Assembly: GCA_016721315.1 (NCBI GenBank)
Contig: JADKIL010000007.1
Location: 124,001 to 188,000, forward strand
DNA: 64,000 nucleotides
Source: Candidatus Villigracilis vicinus
Lineage (GTDB): Bacteria > Chloroflexota > Anaerolineae > Anaerolineales > Villigracilaceae
Direction: 5' to 3'
Shown in pieces: positions 1 to 7,566 of the stretch. A program made the position numbers and the translations under genes. Position 1 is the first letter of the stretch; each line of letters opens with the position of its first letter. The notes under the pieces were generated by a model, which had not been told where the DNA came from, made no database searches, and saw only the letters and a list, made by a program, of their open reading frames with translations.

Positions 1-298
1 AATGAAAGTTCTGCCCCAAGCCATTGATAACGGTCAATGTGGCAGCAATGGCAGGCGTTGCCACCGCAAACAAGATTCGCAGCCACGCCGGTTCCTGCAC
101 GAATTCCGCCGCAGAAATGGATGACACAAGCGTTACAAGAGCCCCAAGGATAATCGTCCATGCGCGATAACGTTTAAAGGAGTTTTTATTACTGCGGCTC
201 GCACTCCAATAATATTGGATCTTGCTTTCATATAGGTCTAACACATATTTATCATCGATCCTGGTAACAGTCTCTTGTTTCGTTTCTAATTCAGCCAT
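1..298 (-). CDS. SLATT/DUF4231-type two-TM protein (C-terminus beyond window)
   Basis: The reverse strand from an ATG at 298 is open to the window edge for about 99 codons. AGGAG lies 7 nt upstream of the ATG. After a polar N-terminus there is a W-S-A-S-R segment, then a hydrophobic helix (about residues 53-69) and a second one (about 80-97), separated by a short loop rich in small residues. This order, a short charged head followed by a two-helix hairpin, matches the DUF4231/SLATT family. SLATT proteins are predicted membrane effectors of nucleotide-signalled conflict systems; that role is family knowledge and nothing here shows it. The gene runs divergently from the acyl-CoA synthetase. Partner genes would lie left of the window. 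Family call moderately sure; partial. Confidence 0.6.
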   Translation of the reverse strand, partial: MAELETKQETVTRIDDKYVLDLYESKIQYYWSASRSNKNSFKRYRAWTIILGALVTLVSSISAAEFVQEPAWLRILFAVATPAIAATLTVINGLGQNFH

Positions 299-391
299 AG
301 AAATCTCTCCTGTTGAGTATGTATTTATTATCGCACTTTTTTTCATAAATTGCGCCTGAAATTTCAGAACTGAGTGTGGTTTAATAACCAT

Positions 392-2488
392 ATGCAGTTG
401 ACACTTCTACCCTTCTTTCAGCCCAAAGGCGTGGTGATTATTGGTACCTCAACCTCGCCGGAGAAACTTGGCTACGGAGTTACCCGTAACCTCATCCAAA
501 GCGGATACAAAGGCGCGATCCATCTCGTTGCCCAAAAGAGCGGCGAAGTTTTCGGCAAAAAGATCCACACCAGTCTGCAAGAAATTCCCGATCCTGTTGA
601 GCTGGCCATTCTCATCATCCCCACCCAAGTCACCCCACAAGCCATCGAAGATTGCGGCAGACGCGGCATCCAAGCAGCAGTGATCGTTTCTGCAGGGTTC
701 CGGGAAGCAGGCGAAGAAGGGGCAAAGCTCGAACAGGAATGTATTAAGGTTGCTCAAAAACATGGTGTACGCTTGCTGGGTCCCAACTGTATTGGCACCA
801 TCGATACGCATTCCCCTCTCGACACAACCTTTCTCCAACCGCCCATGCCTGAACAAGGCGGCATTGGTTTCATTTCACACTCCGGCGCTTTTGCCGCCGC
901 CATCATCGACTGGGCACGCGGGCAGGGTTTTGGATTTTCACGCATTGTCAGCCTGGGTAACCAAGCCGACGTGAACGAGACCGATATGCTGCCCATGCTT
1001 TCAAACGATATCTCCACCAAAGTCATAGTGATGTACATGGAAAGCATTTCAAACGGCAAACGTTTCGTGCAAACCGCGAGTGAAATCACAAAACACAAAC
1101 CAGTCATCGCACTGAAAGTTGGTCGTTTTGAAGCGGGGCAGAAAGCCGCCGCCTCTCACACTGGCGCGCTTGCCGCATCAGATACGGCATTTGATGCCGC
1201 CTTCGAAAAAGCAGGCGTTCTCCGTGCCGAAACCGCCGAGCAAATGTTTGATTGGGCACGAGCATTAGAAAATTGTCCATTGCCAAAGGGCAACAAGATC
1301 GGGATTCTCACCAACGCAGGCGGACCCGGCGTCATCGCCGCCGATTCGCTCGAGCATCACGGCTTGGTCCTTGCCCAACTGGCAGATACAACGCTACAAG
1401 CTTTATCTGCCATCCTCCCACCCGCAGCCAATATCCACAACCCAGTGGATATGCTCGCTTCGGCATCACCGAGCCAATATGCAGAATGTTTGAACATCCT
1501 TTTGCAAGATAAAGGCGTAGACGGTGTAATGGTAATCCTGCCTCCTCCGCCAATGTTCAAAGCCGAAGAAGTGGCAAAAACAGTTAACGAGGTCGTCAGT
1601 AAGTTTGAAAAACCAGTAGTGATTGCATTGATGGGTTTAACTCTGGTTGAGGATGCACGCAACAAATTCCAAGAAATGCTGATACCGACATATCCCTTCC
1701 CGGAACGAGCCGCGTCGGCATTGGCGGTATTGGTAAAAAGAGCTTTACACGATAGACGACCGACGATGGATGATGGTTTTCTGGTCAATGGTCTATCGTC
1801 TATCGTCGGGCTATCAACCGACGAGCTCATGCAAACCTACGGCATCCCCGCTGCACCCATCAAACTGGCACATGACGAATACGAAGCTATTCAAATCGCG
1901 AATGAATTTGGGTATCCCGTCGTGATGAAGATCGCATCACCAGATATTTTTCACAAGTCAGATGTGGGCGGGGTATTGTTGAATCTTAAAGATGCGCAGT
2001 CGGTCAGTGCCGGGTTTATACAAATGGTCAAAAATATCGCAACGCTGTTTCCACCCATCCGCATAGACGGAGTTCACATCCAGCGACAGATCCCCGAAGG
2101 GCAGGAAGTGATCGTGGGCATGGTGCGTGACCCACAGTTCGGTCCGCTGATGATGTTTGGCTCGGGCGGCGTGGAAGTGGAAGGGCTTAAGGATGTGGCA
2201 TTCGCTTTGGGTCCGCTGGAGCAGGCTGAGGCGGAGGGGATGATGCGTAAAACATGGGCTGGGAGAAAGCTCAAGGGCTTCCGCAGCATCCCGCCAGTAG
2301 ATGAGGAAGCGGTCAAGGATGTCCTCATCAAATTGTCACAGCTGGCTAAAGACCATGAAGAGATCAAAGAGATCGAGATCAATCCACTGCGGGTGCTTGC
2401 AAAAGGTGCAGTGGCGGTGGATGTAAGAATTAAATTCGACGCTAGAGCACCGACCATTGACCGCGGTCTACCGTCGGTGGTCGAGTAA
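392..2488 (+). CDS. Acyl-CoA/acetyl-CoA synthetase, ADP-forming, fused alpha-beta
   Basis: Fused NDP-forming acyl-CoA synthetase of 698 aa that interconverts an acyl-CoA, ADP and phosphate with the free acid, CoA and ATP. Order: N-terminal CoA-binding Rossmann domain starting at F-F-x-P-K-G-V, two succinyl-CoA-ligase-like domains, then a C-terminal ATP-grasp domain from about residue 480. The phospho-histidine is visible as S-H-T-G-A-L-A at about residue 256. I chose ATG 392 rather than GTG 374 because the family normally begins just before the FFxPK motif; neither has a clear Shine-Dalgarno, so the start is uncertain. Two heptamer repeat arrays lie in the reading frame, one in the linker before the ATP-grasp domain and one forming the C-terminal tail. 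Substrate not determinable. Confidence 0.88.
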   Translation: MQLTLLPFFQPKGVVIIGTSTSPEKLGYGVTRNLIQSGYKGAIHLVAQKSGEVFGKKIHTSLQEIPDPVELAILIIPTQVTPQAIEDCGRRGIQAAVIVSAGFREAGEEGAKLEQECIKVAQKHGVRLLGPNCIGTIDTHSPLDTTFLQPPMPEQGGIGFISHSGAFAAAIIDWARGQGFGFSRIVSLGNQADVNETDMLPMLSNDISTKVIVMYMESISNGKRFVQTASEITKHKPVIALKVGRFEAGQKAAASHTGALAASDTAFDAAFEKAGVLRAETAEQMFDWARALENCPLPKGNKIGILTNAGGPGVIAADSLEHHGLVLAQLADTTLQALSAILPPAANIHNPVDMLASASPSQYAECLNILLQDKGVDGVMVILPPPPMFKAEEVAKTVNEVVSKFEKPVVIALMGLTLVEDARNKFQEMLIPTYPFPERAASALAVLVKRALHDRRPTMDDGFLVNGLSSIVGLSTDELMQTYGIPAAPIKLAHDEYEAIQIANEFGYPVVMKIASPDIFHKSDVGGVLLNLKDAQSVSAGFIQMVKNIATLFPPIRIDGVHIQRQIPEGQEVIVGMVRDPQFGPLMMFGSGGVEVEGLKDVAFALGPLEQAEAEGMMRKTWAGRKLKGFRSIPPVDEEAVKDVLIKLSQLAKDHEEIKEIEINPLRVLAKGAVAVDVRIKFDARAPTIDRGLPSVVE
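1749..1811. repeat. Heptamer-phased degenerate repeat inside coding sequence
   Basis: Nine consecutive 7-nt units such as acgatag, acgaccg, acgatgg, gtcaatg, gtctatc, gtctatc. The left units are the reverse complement of the right units, so the array can fold into a hairpin. 63 nt equals 21 codons, so the array sits in frame in the linker before the ATP-grasp domain of the acyl-CoA synthetase. It is the same repeat type as at 2452 and 3731. Confidence 0.8.
2452..2486. repeat. Heptamer repeat forming the C-terminal tail of the synthetase
   Basis: Five 7-nt units (gaccatt, gaccgcg, gtctacc, gtcggtg, gtcgagt) immediately before the stop codon. They encode a tail of about 12 residues after the last conserved ATP-grasp strand. 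Confidence 0.7.
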
Positions 2489-2523
2489 AGTGTATTAATC
2501 AAAAACAAAAACAGGAGCATGAC

Positions 2524-2811
2524 ATGACAGCATTTGTGATCTTGGATATTGAAGTAACAGACTCGGTAAACTATGAAGGCTACAAACAACTCGCGGCTCC
2601 GACCGTGGCACAGTATGGTGGAACGTACGTGGTGCGCGGCGGACACGCGGAAAACCTCGAAGGTGACTGGGAGCCAAAACGGATCGTCGTTCTGCAATTT
2701 GAAAGCGTAGAGCGCGCCAAGGCGTGGATCAACTCACCGGAGTATAGCGAAGCACGCGCCTTGCGACAAAAATATTCCATTTCTAAAGCCATTGTTGTAG
2801 AAGGGGCTTAA
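2524..2811 (+). CDS. DUF1330 domain protein
   Basis: A 95-aa protein that is a complete DUF1330 domain, a dimeric alpha-beta barrel fold. Visible family marks are the strand V-I-L-D-I-E-V near the start, the Y-x-x-Y-K helix, the G-G-x-x-x-V-R-G-G turn (about residues 32-40) and the I-V-V-L-Q-F strand followed by A-x-x-W. AGGAG lies 6-10 nt upstream of the ATG. Length is normal for the family. The biochemical role of DUF1330 proteins is unknown. It follows the synthetase by 35 nt on the same strand and may be cotranscribed. Confidence 0.88.
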   Translation: MTAFVILDIEVTDSVNYEGYKQLAAPTVAQYGGTYVVRGGHAENLEGDWEPKRIVVLQFESVERAKAWINSPEYSEARALRQKYSISKAIVVEGA

Positions 2812-2817
2812 GAACTT

Positions 2818-2919
2818 TGTCACTCTGAGGTCGCGTTCTTTGCGACCGAAGAGTCTCTTAGTGCTGCGTAGAGATCCTCACCGCACTGCAGTGCGCGTGT
2901 CGCTACGCTCAGGATGACA
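2818..2919. repeat. MITE-like palindromic dispersed repeat
   Basis: A 102-bp non-coding element with imperfect terminal inverted repeats: TGTCACTCTGAG at the left and CTCAGGATGACA at the right (10 of 12 positions complementary). Inside are further short palindromes, including GTCGC-rich and CTGCAG segments. The end sequences resemble a TGTCAT-CTGAG dispersed repeat family I recall from many bacterial genomes. The element ends one base before the start codon of the next gene, and its AGGA provides the only Shine-Dalgarno there. Confidence 0.6.
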
Positions 2920-2920
2920 T

Positions 2921-3745
2921 ATGAACCAAATTGAAAAATTCACTACAGGGTTCGAAGGCAAGACCATCAGTGTGGCAGTGCAAGACCTAGAAACGAGCAA
3001 AGAAATATTTATCAATGCCGACGTGAGCATGCACCCTGCCAGCACGATGAAAGTGCCTGTAATGATGGAGGTGTTACGTCAGGCAGAGGCGGGTTTGCTT
3101 TCGCTGGATGAACCGTTGAAAATTTTCAACTCGTTCAAAAGCATCGTAGATGGCAGTGAGTTTTCATTGGAAGAAGCAGACGACTCAGACAAAACGCTGT
3201 ACGCAAGAATAGGCGAAAGTGAAACCATCCGCGAATTGAATCGACTGATGATCATCCGTTCGTCGAATCTTGCCACGAATTTATTGATGGAGCGAGTCAC
3301 CTGCGCCCGGGTGGATGCTTTCATCAAAGAACTCGGCATTGATAACATGACCGTCATTCGCGGGCTGGAAGATAAAAAGGCATATCGGCTTGGCATGAAC
3401 AATGCAGCCAGCGCACGTAGTTCCACACAAATGATGACGTTGATCGCCGAGGGCAGGGTCGTTTCGCGCAAAGTCTGTGACGCGATGATCGAGGTGATGT
3501 TCGGGCAGGAGTTCAATGAGAGCATCCCCGCCCTGCTGCCCACCGATGTAAAGGTCGCTCACAAAACAGGCTGGACGGGCGACTTCTTCCACGATACGGG
3601 CATTGTCTTCCCGTCAAACCGCAAGCCGTACGCCATTTCGCTATTCACGCATGGCTTCCCTGAAGATAATGAAAATCAGGCACATGGGTGTATGGCAGAG
3701 GTGTCGCGGATGATTTATCAGGAACTAATCGACGATAGACCATAG
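2921..3745 (+). CDS. Class A beta-lactamase-like serine hydrolase
   Basis: A 274-aa serine hydrolase of the penicillin-binding/class A beta-lactamase fold. The SxxK motif is S41-T-M-K44, the SDN-type motif is S114-S-N116, and the KTG motif is at about K215. No signal peptide is visible, so it looks cytoplasmic or exported by a non-classical route, which is unusual for a true beta-lactamase. Closest in layout to the 'serine hydrolase' branch acting on unknown esters, peptides or lactams; antibiotic resistance should not be assumed. The Shine-Dalgarno (AGGA) belongs to the palindromic repeat upstream, and the last codons plus the stop fall inside a heptamer repeat, so both gene ends touch repeats. 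Confidence 0.82.
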   Translation: MNQIEKFTTGFEGKTISVAVQDLETSKEIFINADVSMHPASTMKVPVMMEVLRQAEAGLLSLDEPLKIFNSFKSIVDGSEFSLEEADDSDKTLYARIGESETIRELNRLMIIRSSNLATNLLMERVTCARVDAFIKELGIDNMTVIRGLEDKKAYRLGMNNAASARSSTQMMTLIAEGRVVSRKVCDAMIEVMFGQEFNESIPALLPTDVKVAHKTGWTGDFFHDTGIVFPSNRKPYAISLFTHGFPEDNENQAHGCMAEVSRMIYQELIDDRP

Positions 3746-3787
3746 ACGATGGTTTTATGGTCTATCGTCTATCGTCCATCGTCTAAA
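3731..3787. repeat. Heptamer repeat with 14-bp stem at gene end
   Basis: Units gacgata, gaccata, gacgatg, (8-nt spacer unit), gtctatc, gtctatc, gtccatc, gtctaaa. Positions 3731-3744 are perfectly complementary to 3756-3769, giving a 14-bp stem with an 11-nt loop. The array overlaps the last codons and stop of the hydrolase gene and ends 9 nt before the MOSC gene. The hairpin could act in 3'-end formation, though no T-run follows. Confidence 0.75.
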
Positions 3788-3796
3788 GGAATCTAA

Positions 3797-4594
3797 ATGA
3801 TCACAGTCTCCACTCTTACTTACTATCCCATCAAAGCCTGCCGCGGGTTCGACGTGCCTGCGAGCAATGTCCAACGTATGGGGCTTGAACATGACCGGCG
3901 CATGATGGTCGTCACACCAGACGGCGAGTTTCTGACTCAGCGTGAGTATCCGCGTCTGGCGCTGGTCACGCCTACCCTTAAGAATGAGGCGGTCACTTTA
4001 TCCGCGCCTAATTTTGAATCCATTCAGTTCACGGTTCAATCTTCCGGCACGCCCTCGCCTGTCAATATCTGGTCAAGCAGCGGCGTGGATGCCATCGACC
4101 AGGGCGATGAAGCCGCGATATGGTTCTCCGATTGGCTCGACACCTCGGTGCGCCTCGTTCACATGGCAGATGGTTTCAAGCGCAAACTAAATCCGAGCTA
4201 CGCAATCAATGCAGATGACCACACCGGATTTGCAGACGGCTATCCGATTCTGATCATCTCGGAAGAATCGCTTCAGGACTTAAACTCGCGGCTTGATTCA
4301 ACGCTGCCGATGAATCGCTTCCGCCCGAACCTTGTGGTGAAAGGCTGTGAACCTTTCGCAGAAGATACGTGGAAGCGCATCCGCATTGGGGATGTGGAAA
4401 TGGCGTTGGTCAAGCCATGTCCGCGCTGCGTGGTGACAACCATTGACAAAGAAACGCTGGCGAAAAGCAAAGAACCGCTCAAGACTTTGAGCGGCTATCG
4501 CAATCACGAACTTGGCGCGATCTTTGGGATGAACACGATTCCCTTGAATGAGGGAAAGATCGAAACTGGTATGACCGTGGAGATTTTGGAATAA
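3797..4594 (+). CDS. MOSC domain protein (YcbX/mARC type)
   Basis: A 265-aa protein with an N-terminal MOSC beta-barrel domain (residues 1-115, P-I-K-A-C-R-G near the start, D-R-R-M-M-V) followed by a MOSC domain. The C-terminal V-K-P-C-P-R-C motif at about 210 carries the cysteine expected to coordinate the molybdenum cofactor in YcbX and mARC relatives. Such proteins reduce N-hydroxylated compounds or carry sulfur with Moco; that is family knowledge. The fused ferredoxin domain of YcbX is absent, as in mARC. AAAGGA is well placed upstream of the start. The stop overlaps the next gene's ATG (TAATG). Confidence 0.88.
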   Translation: MITVSTLTYYPIKACRGFDVPASNVQRMGLEHDRRMMVVTPDGEFLTQREYPRLALVTPTLKNEAVTLSAPNFESIQFTVQSSGTPSPVNIWSSSGVDAIDQGDEAAIWFSDWLDTSVRLVHMADGFKRKLNPSYAINADDHTGFADGYPILIISEESLQDLNSRLDSTLPMNRFRPNLVVKGCEPFAEDTWKRIRIGDVEMALVKPCPRCVVTTIDKETLAKSKEPLKTLSGYRNHELGAIFGMNTIPLNEGKIETGMTVEILE

Positions 4595-4860
4595 TGAACT
4601 TTATCGACATTCTCGGCTGGGTCGGTTCGGCAACGTACTTGATCGCCTTCGCACTAAACTCTGCTAAAAAAGTGACGAGCGACTCATTTACCTACCAGGG
4701 CATGAACATTGTGGCAGGCATAATCATGACGTATTACACCTTCAATCATGGCGCTTATTCAGCAACCGCGCTAAATTCCATTTGGGCGATCATTGGAGTT
4801 GGCACACTTGTTAATAAACATTGGAATAATAATCAAGGCGGCGGACCAAATCAATCTTAG
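4594..4860 (+). CDS. Small membrane protein, CBU_0592-like
   Basis: An 88-aa protein with three hydrophobic stretches (about residues 5-22, 38-50, 58-76) and the opening D-I-L-G-W-x-G-S-x-x-Y-L-I-A-F typical of the CBU_0592-type small membrane family. The Y-Q-x-x-N segment near residue 35 also fits. It starts within the stop codon of the MOSC gene, so the two are translationally coupled. Function unknown. The polar tail (N-N-N-Q-G-G-G) is not conserved in what I know of the family. Confidence 0.65.
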   Translation: MNFIDILGWVGSATYLIAFALNSAKKVTSDSFTYQGMNIVAGIIMTYYTFNHGAYSATALNSIWAIIGVGTLVNKHWNNNQGGGPNQS

Positions 4861-5090
4861 TAATCAATTTCCTGTCGACCATGAGATATTCAATAAAAAA
4901 TATATTCGGTGCGCCTTATCACTCTATTGATATTTGCGGCTTTTGCTTGGTTGAAATACTTTATCAGTCAACCAAACAATAAAAATATGCCGCCGATTTC
5001 CATCTGCAAAAACTTCATGCAGAGATCCGAGAATTGCAGTAAAAGTACAATACTTTTCAGTTTTACTGAAAACCTAGTCAAGGATCGACA
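4861..5090. other. AT-rich intergenic leader with nested hairpins
   Basis: 230 bases without a convincing gene, clearly richer in A and T than the surroundings. Near the right end CAGTAAAA (5037-5044) pairs with TTTTACTG (5061-5068), and AAAAGTA/TACTTTT (5041-5057) pairs inside it, an alternative stem-loop pair in the leader of the glycosyltransferase. AAGGA precedes its ATG. A 70-codon frame from 4909 overlaps the next gene and has no family signature, so I do not call it. Confidence 0.4.
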
Positions 5091-6119
5091 ATGGAAAACA
5101 ACAAATATATTATTACTGTAGATCTTGATCTTCCCCCTTTGCAATCTGGGGCAGAACCTTATTTTGCTTATCCAAAATTCCCTGCGGGGCATAATTTCAA
5201 AGAAGAATTAATAACATCATATCGCCGTTTGCGTGCATTATTGAAATGGGCACGCCATGCTGAAGTTATGATATTAGACAGTGTGAGTGGTCGATTTCAT
5301 CCAGACTTAATAGCTTGTATTTTCATGCATAACCTCAAAAAACGTCCACTTATTGTACTGACGGGTGACATGTGGAACAGAGGTGATACCCTAAAATACT
5401 TTATTCAAAAAACATTGATCCACTTGGCAGATCCACAAATCCAGAGATATGTAGTCCATTCACTTGGGGAGGAAAAAATCTTTGCCCAATTATGGGGCAT
5501 TCCGAAATATAAAGTACGAACATGCATATACAATTACACACTCACTGACAAAGAAGTCCGTTCTATTTCCATAAAAACCAGCGGCTATATTTTCGCAGGT
5601 GGTGACCCAGCTAGAAACTATAATCAACTCCTGAACTGCGCACGCCTATTACCACTTCGTCAATTTATTATTGCCACACACACACTAAACGGACGCAAAG
5701 ATATCCCCTCCAACGTTAAAATTATTCAAGCGTCTCACGCGGACTTTATCCGATTAATGGGCGAATCTGATATGGTCGTAACACCTCTTGCTTCTGGAAG
5801 AACAAGGGCTGCGGGTCAACAGACTTATCTCAATGCCATGCGTTTGGGGAAAATCGGTATTGTAAACGGCAAAGATGTACTTGGTGTAACAGATTACATT
5901 CACGACCACATCAACGGGATCATCACTGATGACACACCAAAAGGACTTAGCGAAGCAATTGAATGGGTATACGATCCTTGCAACCTAGATGCAGTAAAGA
6001 AAATCAGGGAAAATGCGCAGAAATCAATGAAAAAGTTTTCATACGAACGTTACATCCGAACAATGGCTTCGATAATTGAAGAGTTAGTAACAAATGTTGG
6101 ATCGAAAGAAATCGCTTAA
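5091..6119 (+). CDS. Glycosyltransferase, GT4-like, possibly acquired
   Basis: A 342-aa protein with the two-lobed GT-B layout. The N-terminal half carries alternating beta strands (V-M-I-L-D-S near 60, P-L-I-V-L-T-G-D near 85, R-Y-V-V-H-S near 118). The C-terminal half has a typical donor-site region (Y-I-F-A-G-G near 160; V-T-P-L-A-S-G-R-T-R-A-A-G-Q-Q-T-Y-L-N-A near 223-242; G-x-x-N-G-I-I near 283). A glutamate of the usual E-x-G-x-x-x-x-E signature is not evident, so it is a divergent member. Composition is AT-rich and codon use differs from its neighbours (many ATA, TTA, AAA), and it stands alone between unrelated genes, suggesting transfer. It converges with the desulfhydrase gene, 6 nt apart. 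Confidence 0.72.
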   Translation: MENNKYIITVDLDLPPLQSGAEPYFAYPKFPAGHNFKEELITSYRRLRALLKWARHAEVMILDSVSGRFHPDLIACIFMHNLKKRPLIVLTGDMWNRGDTLKYFIQKTLIHLADPQIQRYVVHSLGEEKIFAQLWGIPKYKVRTCIYNYTLTDKEVRSISIKTSGYIFAGGDPARNYNQLLNCARLLPLRQFIIATHTLNGRKDIPSNVKIIQASHADFIRLMGESDMVVTPLASGRTRAAGQQTYLNAMRLGKIGIVNGKDVLGVTDYIHDHINGIITDDTPKGLSEAIEWVYDPCNLDAVKKIRENAQKSMKKFSYERYIRTMASIIEELVTNVGSKEIA

Positions 6120-6125
6120 AGGTCT

Positions 6126-7097
6126 TTAGATTTTTACTACATCCTGCGAATACTTATCTGCAAACAAAGCGGGTTGACCGCCAGTATGCCAGAACAGAAT
6201 TGTCTCATCCTTCTTGAAAAATCCCTTGCGAATGAGGTCGATCATCCCCGCCGCGGCTCTACCCGTGTAGACGGGGTCAAGCAATAAGCCTTCATGCTTT
6301 GCAAAAAGATGAATCGCCTCGCGTTCGCCTTCCCCAAAGACACCATAGCCTGCCTGACAGTAATCTTCAGTCGCAAGCACATCATTGCGCGAGAAATTGA
6401 TCCGCTCGCCGAGCTTTTCACTGGCGCGTGAAGCGAGATCTGAGACGTGTGATTTCAATTCTTCTTCGGGTTCATCAATGCTAATTCCCAGCACCTTACC
6501 TTTGTATCCAAACAAACGCTGACCCAACACCAACCCAGCATGAGTCCCACCGGAGGATGTGCCGAAGACGATCCAATCCGCGCGGACGTTTTGCTGCATG
6601 AATTCTTCCATCGCAAAGGTATACCCCATCGCACCAGTCGGGCTGGAACCGCCGTAAGGAACTAAATACGGTTTCTTCCCTGCGGCGAGGGCATCGTCAA
6701 AGGTCTTTTGCAGGGTTTGGTCGCGGAAGGCGCGATCTTCAACAGTGATGATCTCCGCACCGAAAAGCTGGTCGAGCAGGAAATTTGCCGTGGCTTGTTG
6801 CGGCTTGGTACCTGTCAACACCAATTTGCATTCGAAGCCATAGCGCGCCGCAGCGGCAGCCGTCTGACGGCAATGATTGGACTGCATCGCGCCGCCCGAA
6901 ATGAGCAAGTCCGCGCCTTGTTCGCGCGCTTCGGCAATCAGGAATTCCAATTTACGGGTCTTGTTCCCGCCGAATGCCAACCCGGTCTGGTCATCGCGCT
7001 TGACGAAGATACGCGGTCCATTTAGGGCTTTGGATAAGTTGGGCAGTTCTTCAATAGGGGTGGGAAGATGGGCGAAGTTTAAGCGAGGGGTTTGCAT
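6126..7097 (-). CDS. dcyD: D-cysteine desulfhydrase / ACC deaminase family
   Basis: A 323-aa PLP enzyme of the D-cysteine desulfhydrase and 1-aminocyclopropane-1-carboxylate deaminase family. The start L-N-F-A-H-L-P-T-P-I-E is characteristic. The PLP lysine is K46 in G-G-N-K-T-R-K; the substrate-loop motif S-G-G-A-M-Q-S-N-H-C-R-Q follows at about 67-78; the phosphate-binding G-T-S-S-G-G-T is near 180. It would convert D-cysteine to pyruvate, sulfide and ammonia. The desulfhydrase reading is favoured over ACC deaminase by overall similarity as I recall it, but residues deciding this were not checked. AGGAG precedes the ATG. A GxxExxY cassette sits just upstream. Confidence 0.82.
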   Translation of the reverse strand: MQTPRLNFAHLPTPIEELPNLSKALNGPRIFVKRDDQTGLAFGGNKTRKLEFLIAEAREQGADLLISGGAMQSNHCRQTAAAAARYGFECKLVLTGTKPQQATANFLLDQLFGAEIITVEDRAFRDQTLQKTFDDALAAGKKPYLVPYGGSSPTGAMGYTFAMEEFMQQNVRADWIVFGTSSGGTHAGLVLGQRLFGYKGKVLGISIDEPEEELKSHVSDLASRASEKLGERINFSRNDVLATEDYCQAGYGVFGEGEREAIHLFAKHEGLLLDPVYTGRAAAGMIDLIRKGFFKKDETILFWHTGGQPALFADKYSQDVVKI

Positions 7098-7117
7098 AGG
7101 GACTCCTTTTTATTTAT

Positions 7118-7144
7118 CCACGAAGCACACAAAGTACACGAAGG
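7118..7144 (+). repeat. Left inverted arm of CACGAAG repeat flanking GxxExxY gene
   Basis: Three near-identical 9-nt units, ccacgaagc, acacaaagt, acacgaagg. The reverse complement of the right arm (7537-7563) reads ccacgaaga, acacgaatg, gacacgaag. The arm ends 1 nt before the stop codon of the GxxExxY gene. Confidence 0.65.
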
Positions 7145-7145
7145 G

Positions 7146-7523
7146 TTAGACAACAAATCGTTTCCATTCAAGTTTTGGATGACTGCCAAAGTTTATCAAG
7201 ACACCTACTTTATAACCAGTAGCTTTCAGGTAGTTAATCACTTGAGAAGACTCTCTGCCTGTCAAGCTATCCAAGGCTTTGAATTCAACAATGATTTTCT
7301 CAAAGCAAATCATATCGGCAATGTATTCTTTTTTAAGGATATGCTGTTTATAGTGGACTTGCAAAATCTTTTGTGGAACAAATGGAATACTTCTGGATGC
7401 GCACTCAATTTCCATAGCTTCTTGATAAACTGGCTCCAAAAAGCCCGTCCCCAAAATAGTGTGTACTTCCATCGCCGCTCCAACAATTGCATACACTTCA
7501 TCTTTGTAAATCAATTGAGACAT
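7146..7523 (-). CDS. GxxExxY family protein (PDDEXK_3)
   Basis: A 125-aa GxxExxY protein. The defining motif is G27-F-L-E30-P-V-Y33, and the PD-(D/E)XK nuclease-like core is visible as D70 followed by E80-F-K82. The C-terminal G-x-x-V-G-V-L-I-N-F-G is also typical. I chose ATG 7523 because GGGAGG lies 5-10 nt upstream; an in-frame TTG at 7535 lies inside that Shine-Dalgarno region. The biological role of this widespread family is unknown. The whole gene is bracketed by inverted CACGAAG repeats with only 1 and 13 nt to spare, and it interrupts the interval between dcyD and the FemAB genes, as a small cassette would. Confidence 0.9.
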   Translation of the reverse strand: MSQLIYKDEVYAIVGAAMEVHTILGTGFLEPVYQEAMEIECASRSIPFVPQKILQVHYKQHILKKEYIADMICFEKIIVEFKALDSLTGRESSQVINYLKATGYKVGVLINFGSHPKLEWKRFVV

Positions 7524-7536
7524 AAAACCTCCCAAA

Positions 7537-7563
7537 CTTCGTGTCCATTCGTGTTCTTCGTGG
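7537..7563 (-). repeat. Right inverted arm of CACGAAG repeat
   Basis: Reads cttcgtgtccattcgtgttc... on the plus strand and is the inverted counterpart of 7118-7144, sharing CCACGAAG and ACACGAAG blocks. It ends 4 nt from the stop codon of the FemAB gene and lies upstream of the GxxExxY start. Confidence 0.65.
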
Positions 7564-7566
7564 ATT

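Noticed and set aside
2921..3745. Antibiotic-resistance beta-lactamase
   Set aside because: Motifs fit the fold but there is no signal peptide and no resistance context; many such hydrolases have other substrates.
4909..5121. 70-codon frame with a hydrophobic start in the AT-rich leader
   Set aside because: Overlaps the glycosyltransferase start, lacks a ribosome site and shows no family trait.
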